Below the pieces are notes generated by a model. That model saw only the letters and a program-made list of their open reading frames with translations. It searched no databases and was not told the DNA's origin. The position numbers were made by a program, and so were the translations under genes. 5,266 bases of DNA from Hyphomicrobiales bacterium (lineage in GTDB: Bacteria; Pseudomonadota; Alphaproteobacteria; Rhizobiales; S144-35). The DNA lies in contig WGBT01000195.1 in NCBI GenBank assembly GCA_015494185.1, forward strand, positions 1-5,266, written 5' to 3'. This document shows, in pieces, positions 1 to 5,142 of this stretch. Within the stretch, counting starts at the first letter, position 1, and every line of letters starts with the position of its first letter.

Positions 1-2053
1 CCCCCTTACCGCGCTCAAGCTCATTGACTTCGGAAAGCGGGAAAATCAGGAATTTCCGGTTGTCGCCAATCACCGCCACCATGTCGCCAATCGCCGGCCG
101 GCAGACCACCGCCCTGTCTGGTTCTTTGACATTCAAGACCTGCTTGCCCTTGCGGGTATTGGCCAGCACCGCTTCTTCCCGGACGACGAAACCATTGGCC
201 GCGCTCGAAGCCAGCAACAATTTACGGCCGGGCTTGTGCACCAAAAGCGCGCAGAAATCATGCTTTTCATCAAGATCGATCATCAACCGCACCGGCTCAC
301 CATGCCCCCGCCCTCCCGGCAAGGCATTGGCGTCGAGCGTGTAAAACCGGCCATTGGTGGCAAACAGCAGCAATTTATCGGTCGTCTGCGCCTTGACCGC
401 GAATTTCAGCCCATCCCCCGCCTTGAAACTCATTTTCGTGGTCTCATCCACATGGCCTTTCATGGCCCGGATCCAGCCCTTTTCGGACAGCACCACAGTG
501 ATCGGTTCTTTCTCGATCATCGCCACTGCGACTTGATCGAGATCGATTTTTGGGGCTTCCGCAAACTGGCTGCGCCGGCGGCCAAGGGCGGTCTCGGGGC
601 CGAATTTGTCACGGATCTGAGAAATTTCTTCGGAAATCTTCGCCCATTGCCGGTCATCCGAGGACAACAGCAGCTCAATTTCCGCCTTCTCTTGGGTCAG
701 CTCGTCATGTTCGGTCTTGATCTCGATTTCCTGCAACTTGTTCAGGCGCCGCAATTGCATGGACAAAATGGCTTCAACCTGAATTTCGGTCAGCTGAAAA
801 CGTTTGATCAACTCCTCTTTGGGATTGTCCTCAAAGCGAATGATGCGGATCACCTCATCGATATTCAGATAGGCAATCAGATAACCTTCGAGCACTTCCA
901 ACCGGTGCTCGATCTTGCCCAGACGGTATTGCGAGCGGCGCACCAGCACCACCTTGCGATGATCGAGCCACTCGCGCAGCACCTGTTTGAGCCCCAGAAC
1001 ATTGGGCACCTGACCGTTTGACAACACATTCATGTTCAGCGGGATGCGCGCTTCCAACTCGGTCAGTTTGAACAGCTGCTCCATCAACAGATGAGGATCG
1101 ACACTGCGTGATTTCGGCTCCAGAACCAGCCGGATATCTTCCGCCGACTCGTCCATCACATCCCCCAACAATGGCAGGCGGCGGGCGGCCAGCAATTCAG
1201 CAATTTTCTCAATCAACCGGCCCTTTTGCACCTGAAAGGGGATTTCCGTGACAACGATGCGCCAAGCGCCCCGTCCTGCCTCTTCCCGATGCCAACGGGC
1301 GCGCACCCGGAACCCGCCGCGCCCGGTTTCATAGGCCTTCAGAATATTCTCGTGGGGCTCGACGATGATGCCTCCGGTAGGCAAATCGGGACCGGGAACA
1401 AAACGGACCAGATCGGCGGTCGAAGCGTCCGGATTTTGAATGAGATGCAAGGCAGCGTCACACAGCTCACCAACATTGTGAGGCGGAATACTGGTAGCCA
1501 TCCCCACCGCGATGCCAGAGGAACCATTGGCCAGCAGATTGGGAAAATTGGCGGGCAGAACCACCGGTTCGGAATTTTCGCCATCATAGGTTTCGCGAAA
1601 ATCCACCGTATCCTGATCGATCGCCTCCAACAGCGCCAGGGCGACCTCGGTCAGGCGGGCTTCGGTATAACGCATGGCGGCAGGATTGTCGCCGTCGACA
1701 TTGCCGAAATTACCCTGCCCATCGACCAACGGATAACGCTGCGCAAAATCCTGCGCCAACCGCACCATGGTATCATAAATCGCCTGATCGCCATGGGGGT
1801 GATAGTTCCCCATCACCTCGCCGACGATCTTGGCACATTTCTTATAGCCCTGATCGGGATTAAGCCGCAGCTCATGCATGGCATACAGCACGCGGCGATG
1901 CACCGGCTTGAGGCCATCGCGCACATCAGGCAACGCCCGGTTCATGATGGTTGACAGGGCGTAGCTCAAATAGCGCTCAGACAACGCATCTTTCAGCTCA
2001 ATGGGTTCGATATGCCCGTCATCATCGGGCGGCAGGTTCGGCTTGTCGGACAT
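1..2053 (-). CDS. parC: DNA topoisomerase IV subunit A (ParC), 3' end outside the window
   Basis: This encodes the DNA-cleaving and rejoining subunit of topoisomerase IV, which with ParE decatenates and relaxes chromosomes using ATP. About 684 codons read without interruption from ATG at 2053 and run off base 1; ParC is usually about 740-750 residues, so roughly 60-70 residues are missing. After a short acidic lead (MSDKPNLPPDDDGHIEP) comes the type IIA signature ALPDVRDGLKPVHRR (about 40-54). The GNYHPHGDQAIYD segment (82-94) is followed by AAMRYTEARL, with catalytic Tyr129. FPNLLANGSSGIAVGMATSI (170-189) follows, then the tower and coiled-coil regions, then a beta-pinwheel C-terminal domain from about residue 500 (SEKGWIRAMKG near 523-533). 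The single N-terminal Asp-rich start, the ParC-like (not GyrA-like) C-terminal repeats and the lack of a clear GyrA box favour ParC over GyrA. The quinolone-region positions equivalent to E. coli Ser80 and Glu84 are Gln90 and Asp94. No good SD precedes this ATG. Confidence 0.95.
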   Translation of the reverse strand, partial: MSDKPNLPPDDDGHIEPIELKDALSERYLSYALSTIMNRALPDVRDGLKPVHRRVLYAMHELRLNPDQGYKKCAKIVGEVMGNYHPHGDQAIYDTMVRLAQDFAQRYPLVDGQGNFGNVDGDNPAAMRYTEARLTEVALALLEAIDQDTVDFRETYDGENSEPVVLPANFPNLLANGSSGIAVGMATSIPPHNVGELCDAALHLIQNPDASTADLVRFVPGPDLPTGGIIVEPHENILKAYETGRGGFRVRARWHREEAGRGAWRIVVTEIPFQVQKGRLIEKIAELLAARRLPLLGDVMDESAEDIRLVLEPKSRSVDPHLLMEQLFKLTELEARIPLNMNVLSNGQVPNVLGLKQVLREWLDHRKVVLVRRSQYRLGKIEHRLEVLEGYLIAYLNIDEVIRIIRFEDNPKEELIKRFQLTEIQVEAILSMQLRRLNKLQEIEIKTEHDELTQEKAEIELLLSSDDRQWAKISEEISQIRDKFGPETALGRRRSQFAEAPKIDLDQVAVAMIEKEPITVVLSEKGWIRAMKGHVDETTKMSFKAGDGLKFAVKAQTTDKLLLFATNGRFYTLDANALPGGRGHGEPVRLMIDLDEKHDFCALLVHKPGRKLLLASSAANGFVVREEAVLANTRKGKQVLNVKEPDRAVVCRPAIGDMVAVIGDNRKFLIFPLSEVNELERGKG

Positions 2054-2075
2054 GGGGCTGAGCGTAGCGTAGCAT
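2022..2075 (-). CDS. Possible 17-residue leader ORF overlapping the parC start
   Basis: A small ORF, MLRYAQPHVRQAEPAAR, starts at the ATG at 2075-2073 and stops at TGA 2024-2022. It is preceded by AGGGAAGG (2085-2078), the only strong SD-like purine run near the parC start; its AGGGA part lies 5 bases from this ATG. The ORF is out of frame with parC and overlaps its first 32 bases. It could be a leader peptide that loads ribosomes ahead of parC, or the SD could be a coincidence. No homology is recognised, and the peptide is too short to judge by composition. Confidence 0.25.
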   Translation of the reverse strand: MLRYAQPHVRQAEPAAR

Positions 2076-2219
2076 GTCCTTCCCTGCAAGTCATGACCTG
2101 GTCAGCACCGTTTTTCTCCACGGAATATCCCCGGAGGCATTTATCATTGACCGTTCCCGTGCTTTCCGTATCCCTTTGCAGATGCTTCGTGAATAGCAAT
2201 TGAACGGCATGCGAATGCA

Positions 2220-2287
2220 TGACCAGAAGACCGTTGGTCAAAACCAAGCTCACAGAAGCAAACGGCGGACGGCCCTTGACCAATCGG
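2220..2287. repeat. Long-range inverted repeat with a competing local hairpin
   Basis: TTGGTCAA (2234-2241) is perfectly complementary to TTGACCAA (2276-2283). The pairing extends by CCG (2231-2233) with CGG (2285-2287) across one bulged T. The same left arm can instead pair with TGACCA at 2220-2225 to form a 6-bp hairpin with a 9-base loop (partner TGGTCA, 2235-2240). The two structures cannot form together. A further CATGC-GAAT-GCATG hairpin lies just upstream at 2208-2221. Confidence 0.5.
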
Positions 2288-2333
2288 CCTGAAGCCGTCC
2301 TTGCTTTCCATGATGAGCGATGAGCAAGGACGG
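2267..2333. repeat. Perfect 11-bp inverted repeat with a competing 7-bp arm
   Basis: CCGTCCTTGCT (2295-2305) and AGCAAGGACGG (2323-2333) form a perfect 11-bp stem around a 17-base loop. A third segment, GGACGGC (2267-2273), is perfectly complementary to GCCGTCC (2294-2300), so it competes for the left arm. Neither strand shows a T-run after the stem, so it is not a standard intrinsic terminator. The arrangement resembles switchable RNA structure or a remnant of a repeated element; which of these is not known. Confidence 0.6.
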
Positions 2334-2335
2334 AT

Positions 2336-2348
2336 CTGACATTGTCAG
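2336..2348. promoter_or_regulatory. Operator-like 13-bp dyad
   Basis: CTGACATTGTCAG is a perfect 6-bp inverted repeat around one central base. It directly follows the 11-bp stem and is followed by a partial third arm (TCAGA, 2350-2354). The symmetry fits a dimeric regulator site, but no regulator can be named and no promoter boxes are clearly placed around it. Confidence 0.3.
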
Positions 2349-2403
2349 TCAGAATCAAAACCCCGTGCTTTACGCTTCTTTACCCTTAGATGTATTCAGG
2401 GCC

Positions 2404-2418
2404 TCAAAGAACCTTTGA
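2404..2418. repeat. Short hairpin TCAAAG-AAC-CTTTGA
   Basis: This is a perfect 6-bp inverted repeat with a 3-base loop in the region downstream of tpiA. It is AT-rich and has no following T-run on either strand. It might contribute to RNA 3'-end structure for tpiA, but a chance origin is possible. Confidence 0.25.
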
Positions 2419-2439
2419 TTAAACGCAGTCCCACCACCG

Positions 2440-2467
2440 CCCTGCCACCACCTAAGGGACGGCAGGG
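2440..2467 (-). terminator. GC-rich hairpin after tpiA, without a U-tract
   Basis: CCCTGCC (2440-2446) and GGCAGGG (2461-2467) form a perfect 7-bp stem with a 14-base loop, starting about 25 bases after the tpiA stop. On the tpiA strand the sequence after the stem reads CGGTGGTGGG rather than a T-run. It is therefore at best an imperfect terminator or a 3'-end stabilising hairpin, and termination here may depend on Rho. Confidence 0.35.
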
Positions 2468-2491
2468 GATGGGGTGTTTCATCACAGCAGC

Positions 2492-3250
2492 CTAGCTTTT
2501 ATAAGCGGCGATGATGCCGAGAAAGTCTTCGGCTTTCAGCGAGGCCCCGCCAACGAGTGCCCCATTGACATTGTCGATGCTCATCAACTCCTTGGCATTG
2601 CCAGGTTTCACCGAACCGCCATATTGAATGCGCATCCCGCGCCCTTCATCACCGAAACGCGCCGCCAGCTCATCGCGGATGACACCATGAACCTGTTTGA
2701 CATCCTCTGCGGTCGGCACAAGGCCGGTTCCAATCGCCCAGACCGGTTCATAGGCAATCACGGTATTGGCCGCCGTCGCCCCATCGGGGATTGCATTTTT
2801 CAACTGCCGGCGCACGACATCGAGGGTGACGCCGGCTTTGCGCTGGCCTTCGGTTTCGCCAACACAGATGATCGCCATCAGCCCCGCCCGCCAGGCGGCT
2901 TCCGCTTTGGCACGCACATGACGATCCAACTCCCCATGATCGGCGCGGCGCTCCGAATGCCCCAAAATCACCGCCACAGCCCCCGAATCAGCCAGCATCT
3001 CCGCCGACAAATCCCCCGTATGGGCGCCTGAGGCCTCGGTATGACAATCCTGTGCGCCAAGTTTCACTTTCGACCCCTCAACCAAGGCTGAAAACGCCAA
3101 AAGCAGTGTCGCCGGGGGGCAAATCATCACATCGACGCCTGAAACCGGTTCCGCGTTCAACTTGTCAACGAGTGTTTTCAGTTCGCTGGCCGAAGACTTC
3201 AGGCCATTCATTTTCCAGTTGCCCGCGACCAGTGGCTGCACATTGGACAT
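2492..3250 (-). CDS. tpiA: Triosephosphate isomerase
   Basis: This cytoplasmic TIM-barrel enzyme interconverts dihydroxyacetone phosphate and glyceraldehyde 3-phosphate in glycolysis and gluconeogenesis, normally as a homodimer. The protein is 252 residues, the usual length, and complete. All catalytic elements are visible: GNWKMNG with Asn11 and Lys13, ILGHSERR with the electrophile His98, AYEPVWAIGTG with the catalytic base Glu168, and the phosphate-gripping loop 6 (about 169-180, ending GLVPT). YGGSVKPGN (210-218) and GALVGGASL (230-238) bind phosphate. Conserved Cys129 (ICVGET) and Glu100 are also present. The start ATG has GGGAG (3264-3260) 9 bases upstream and gives the standard short N-terminus before the first strand. 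The stop is TAG at 2494-2492. The gene is transcribed away from the herA-like gene and towards parC, and nothing suggests that it is damaged. Confidence 0.98.
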   Translation of the reverse strand: MSNVQPLVAGNWKMNGLKSSASELKTLVDKLNAEPVSGVDVMICPPATLLLAFSALVEGSKVKLGAQDCHTEASGAHTGDLSAEMLADSGAVAVILGHSERRADHGELDRHVRAKAEAAWRAGLMAIICVGETEGQRKAGVTLDVVRRQLKNAIPDGATAANTVIAYEPVWAIGTGLVPTAEDVKQVHGVIRDELAARFGDEGRGMRIQYGGSVKPGNAKELMSIDNVNGALVGGASLKAEDFLGIIAAYKS

Positions 3251-3264
3251 TCAACCTATCTCCC

Positions 3265-3294
3265 ATTATAAAATAATTGCCAAATTTTCGTCAT
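3265..3294 (-). promoter_or_regulatory. Candidate tpiA promoter with perfect TATAAT
   Basis: On the tpiA strand, TATAAT (3270-3265) matches the sigma-70 -10 consensus exactly. ATGACG (3294-3289) sits 18 bases upstream and matches the -35 consensus at 4 of 6 positions. Transcription would then start near 3258, leaving only about 8 bases before the ATG and excluding most of the GGGAG SD. Either the message is nearly leaderless, keeping only AGG (3257-3255), or the true promoter lies further upstream and this box is incidental. Confidence 0.35.
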
Positions 3295-3314
3295 ACCGAT
3301 TTGGGCAAGCTCCG

Positions 3315-3347
3315 CCAGTAACCGTGCCCAGTAACCGCAAGTGACCG
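3315..3347. repeat. Three iteron-like repeats, CCAGTAACCG type
   Basis: CCAGTAACCG occurs exactly at 3315-3324 and 3328-3337. A third copy, CAAGTGACCG, at 3338-3347 matches 8 of 10 bases. Start-to-start spacings are 13 and 10 bases. The cluster lies 65-97 bases upstream of the tpiA start, a suitable place for a transcription factor array. No known regulator is recognised from the motif. Confidence 0.5.
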
Positions 3348-3484
3348 CGCATGGCAGGCTGAAATCAGCGATTGCCCCTGGATCCAACTTTCCCCCGGTG
3401 CTTATGCCCTTGTTATCTGACAGGGTCAAGCCGTGCGCAAGACAAGAAGGACGAGAATTTCTGTTTGCAAGCGGCAATGATGAT

Positions 3485-3512
3485 TTGCCTGCAGACATGA
3501 AAAGCCGATAAT
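3485..3512 (+). promoter_or_regulatory. Candidate promoter for the herA-like gene
   Basis: TTGCCT (3485-3490, 4 of 6 matches to TTGACA) and GATAAT (3507-3512, 5 of 6 matches to TATAAT) are 16 bases apart. The start would fall near 3519, giving an untranslated leader of about 55 bases to the small ORF at 3574 and about 100 bases to the main gene. The -10 box is embedded in a perfect dyad, and the -35 overlaps the right arm of a GGCAA/TTGCC inverted repeat (3473-3477 and 3485-3489). Confidence 0.4.
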
Positions 3513-3518
3513 ATCGGC
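3504..3518. promoter_or_regulatory. Perfect 15-bp operator-like dyad
   Basis: GCCGATAATATCGGC is a perfect inverted repeat of two 7-base arms around one central A. It covers the candidate -10 box of the herA-like gene. A dimeric repressor bound here would block that promoter. There is no T-run after it, so an intrinsic terminator is unlikely. The cognate regulator is not in the window. Confidence 0.4.
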
Positions 3519-3573
3519 AACGCGTTGTGAAGAATTGTTGTGGCGCCTGTCATTTCGGACGGAAGATAAAACC

Positions 3574-3624
3574 ATGGACGGGGCCGCGGATAGACTTCCC
3601 GCTTTGGAGATGACAGAACATTGA
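3574..3624 (+). CDS. Possible 16-residue leader peptide coupled to the herA-like gene
   Basis: The ORF MDGAADRLPALEMTEH starts at the ATG at 3574 and ends at TGA 3622-3624. It has its own SD, GGAAG (3561-3565), 8 bases before the ATG. Its stop overlaps the TTG start of the next gene in the sequence TTGA (3621-3624), the layout typical of translational coupling. The SD-like GGAGA (3606-3610) of the downstream gene lies within this ORF. The peptide has no recognised family and may matter only through its translation. A second internal in-frame ATG occurs at 3610. Confidence 0.35.
   Translation: MDGAADRLPALEMTEH
3606..3610 (+). promoter_or_regulatory. Ribosome binding site supporting the TTG start
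   Basis: GGAGA ends 10 bases before TTG 3621 and 22 bases before the first in-frame ATG (3633). The spacing to TTG is slightly long but workable, whereas the ATG has no SD of its own. This favours the TTG start. Confidence 0.5.
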
Positions 3625-5111
3625 CAGACATCATGAATGACAGCCAAACCATCTATATTGGGCAAAGTGTCAAGCCCGAGGTGCTTCATCTGAAATTGGC
3701 CAACCGTCATGGTTTGATCGCAGGCGCCACCGGAACCGGTAAAACCGTCACCTTGCAAATTTTGGCCGAAGGCTTTTCAAAAGCCGGCGTGCCGGTCTTT
3801 TGCGCCGATGTCAAAGGAGACCTTTCGGGCATTGCCGCCGCCGGTGAGCCCAAAGACTTTCTCGCCAAGCGGGCCGAGACGATCGGCCTGAAAGATTATC
3901 ATTACCAGGCTTTTCCCACCATTTTCTGGGATCTGTTCGGCGAACAGGGGCACCCGGTGCGCGCCACGATCACGGAAATGGGCGCACTGCTGCTTTCCCG
4001 CCTGCTCGATCTCAACGAAACCCAGGAAGGGATTTTGAACATCGCTTTCCGCATCGCCAACGAAGAGGACATGCCGCTGCTCGATCTCAAAGATCTGCGT
4101 TCTTTGTTGGTCAATATCGGCGAGCGTTCCAAACAATTGACCATGGAATATGGCAATATTTCCAAACGCTCGATTGGCGCCATTCAACGCCGCCTGCTGG
4201 TGCTCGAAGAGCAAGGCGCGGCCCATTTCTTCGGCGAGCCTGCGCTTGATATCAAAGATTTCATGCGTACCGACCGCCAAGACCGGGGCTATATCAATGT
4301 CCTTGCCGCCGACAAATTGATGCAAAGTCCTAGGCTTTATGGCACTTTTCTGCTTTGGCTTTTGTCCGAGCTGTTTGAAGAACTGCCTGAGGTGGGCGAT
4401 CTCGACAAGCCGAAGATGGTGTTCTTTTTCGATGAAGCTCACCTTTTGTTCGATGAGGCGCCCAAGGTGCTGTTGGAAAAAATCGAACAGGTGGTGCGGC
4501 TTATTCGCTCCAAAGGGGTCGGGGTCTATTTCGTGACCCAAAACCCGCTTGACGTGCCTGACAGTGTCTCGGCCCAGCTTGGCAACCGCGTGCAACATGC
4601 CTTGCGGGCCTTTACCCCCCGTGAACAACGGGCGGTTCGGGCCGCGGCTGAAACCTTCCGCGCCAATCCGGAACTGGACACCGAGAAAGTCATCATGGAA
4701 CTTGGGGTTGGGGAAGCGCTGGTTTCGACCTTGGAGGCCAAGGGCACACCCTCGATCGTGCAACGCACCTTGATCCGCCCCCCCGAATCCCGGCTGGGGC
4801 CGCTGACACCGGAAGAACGTCAAAAAGTGATCAAGGACAGCCCCATCGGCCGGTTTTATGATGAGGTCAAGGACCGCGAGTCCGCCTATGAAATCTTGAA
4901 GGCTCAGCGCGCCGAACGGGAGGCCCGTGAAAAAGCCGCGATGGAAGCTGGCGCCGCGGCCAATCCGATGCGCGAGGAACGCCGTCCACGTTCACGCCGC
5001 TCACGCTCACGGCGTCAAACGGCGGGGGAAGCTTTCATGAAGTCGGTGATGCGTTCTCTGGGAACATCGTTAGGCCGCATGATCGGCCGCATGCTTCTGG
5101 GACGCCGTTAA
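3621..5111 (+). CDS. HerA/FtsK-superfamily P-loop ATPase, DUF853 (YjgR-like)
   Basis: The 496-residue protein matches the DUF853 family, which includes E. coli YjgR (about 500 residues). These are predicted cytoplasmic HerA-like ATPases whose substrate and cellular role are not established. Visible elements are an N-terminal strand region (TIYIGQ), Walker A GATGTGKT (35-42, Lys41), and FCADVKGDLSG (60-70), typical of the family. Walker B is MVFFFDEAH (266-274, Asp271 and Glu272), with a downstream sensor-like VYFVTQNPLDVP (302-313, Gln307). LGNRVQHALRAFTPRE (320-335) contains candidate arginine fingers. The C-terminus has a charged, probably helical stretch (about 415-445), an Arg/Ser-rich basic run (452-465), then an amphipathic tail (about 470-496) ending LLGRR. 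The TTG start is chosen because GGAGA lies upstream and the codon overlaps the stop of a small ORF; ATG 3633 would remove only four residues. It could be a DNA translocase or helicase, but no partner nuclease such as NurA is present. Confidence 0.9.
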   Translation: MTDIMNDSQTIYIGQSVKPEVLHLKLANRHGLIAGATGTGKTVTLQILAEGFSKAGVPVFCADVKGDLSGIAAAGEPKDFLAKRAETIGLKDYHYQAFPTIFWDLFGEQGHPVRATITEMGALLLSRLLDLNETQEGILNIAFRIANEEDMPLLDLKDLRSLLVNIGERSKQLTMEYGNISKRSIGAIQRRLLVLEEQGAAHFFGEPALDIKDFMRTDRQDRGYINVLAADKLMQSPRLYGTFLLWLLSELFEELPEVGDLDKPKMVFFFDEAHLLFDEAPKVLLEKIEQVVRLIRSKGVGVYFVTQNPLDVPDSVSAQLGNRVQHALRAFTPREQRAVRAAAETFRANPELDTEKVIMELGVGEALVSTLEAKGTPSIVQRTLIRPPESRLGPLTPEERQKVIKDSPIGRFYDEVKDRESAYEILKAQRAEREAREKAAMEAGAAANPMREERRPRSRRSRSRRQTAGEAFMKSVMRSLGTSLGRMIGRMLLGRR

Positions 5112-5114
5112 AGC

Positions 5115-5142
5115 ACAACTGCTTCAAGCAGAAATTGTTTTT
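5115..5142 (+). terminator. Weak intrinsic terminator after the herA-like gene
   Basis: CTGCT (5119-5123) and AGCAG (5127-5131) form a stem with a TCA loop. It can be extended by ACAA (5115-5118) pairing with TTGT (5135-5138) across an AAA bulge. Five T residues (5138-5142) follow. It starts 4 bases after the TAA stop. The stem is short and bulged, so termination may be inefficient. Confidence 0.4.

Larger units (their letters stand above)
2054..2491. other. 438-bp intergenic region between tpiA and parC, rich in inverted repeats
   Basis: No convincing long gene is seen here. Open frames exist on both strands: one minus-strand frame runs from about 2358 into the parC start, and one plus-strand frame spans about 2012-2203. 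Neither gives a recognisable protein, and both look like chance openings. The middle (about 2200-2350) is unusually dense in inverted repeats, listed separately. On the minus strand this segment is both downstream of tpiA and upstream of parC, so it probably holds the parC promoter and possibly a structured transcript. A weak promoter-like pair for parC, TTGCAG (2089-2084) and TACGCT (2066-2061) with a 17-base spacer, matches the consensus at only 3 of 6 bases in each box. Confidence 0.6.
3251..3620. other. 370-bp divergent intergenic region
   Basis: This separates tpiA (minus) from the herA-like gene (plus) and must hold their promoters. It contains a TATAAT close to tpiA, three iteron-like repeats (3315-3347), a 15-bp dyad (3504-3518) and a 16-codon leader ORF (3574-3624). 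An 80-codon minus-strand frame (3256-3498) is open but has no SD, no recognisable product and overlaps the repeats, so it is treated as non-coding. Confidence 0.65.

Noticed and set aside
236..1021. A 261-codon plus-strand open frame with an ATG
   Set aside because: It lies antisense to parC, whose reading frame encodes clear topoisomerase domains throughout. The product is His/Gln/Phe-rich and matches no family.
1226..1954. A 242-codon plus-strand open frame
   Set aside because: It is antisense to the most conserved part of parC, including the active-site Tyr129 region. Its length reflects the codon bias of the opposite strand.
1..2053. GyrA instead of ParC
   Set aside because: The catalytic core alone is ambiguous, but the N-terminus (GHIEPIELKDALSERYLSYA), the short C-terminal repeats and the lack of a clear GyrA box fit ParC better.
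1993..2358. A 121-codon minus-strand frame running into parC
   Set aside because: It has no convincing SD and no recognisable product, overlaps the parC start in another frame, and spans the inverted-repeat cluster.
2474..3031. A 185-codon plus-strand open frame
   Set aside because: It is antisense to tpiA, which is complete with all catalytic residues.
3256..3498. An 80-codon minus-strand frame ending 5 bases before tpiA
   Set aside because: The close spacing to tpiA suggested a coupled gene, but there is no SD before its ATG, the composition is not protein-like and it overlaps the iteron-like repeats. Its last 12 codons (MTKIWQLFYNGR) also lack a well-placed SD.
3777..4823. A 348-codon minus-strand open frame
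   Set aside because: It is antisense to the ATPase gene and covers the Walker B region. The product looks like a mirror-frame translation with no recognisable domain.
3621..5111. HerA-NurA type defence or repair island around the HerA-like ATPase
   Set aside because: No nuclease, Sir2 or other partner gene is present beside it. The domain order and tail match the DUF853/YjgR family, found in ordinary chromosomes, not HerA-containing defence systems.
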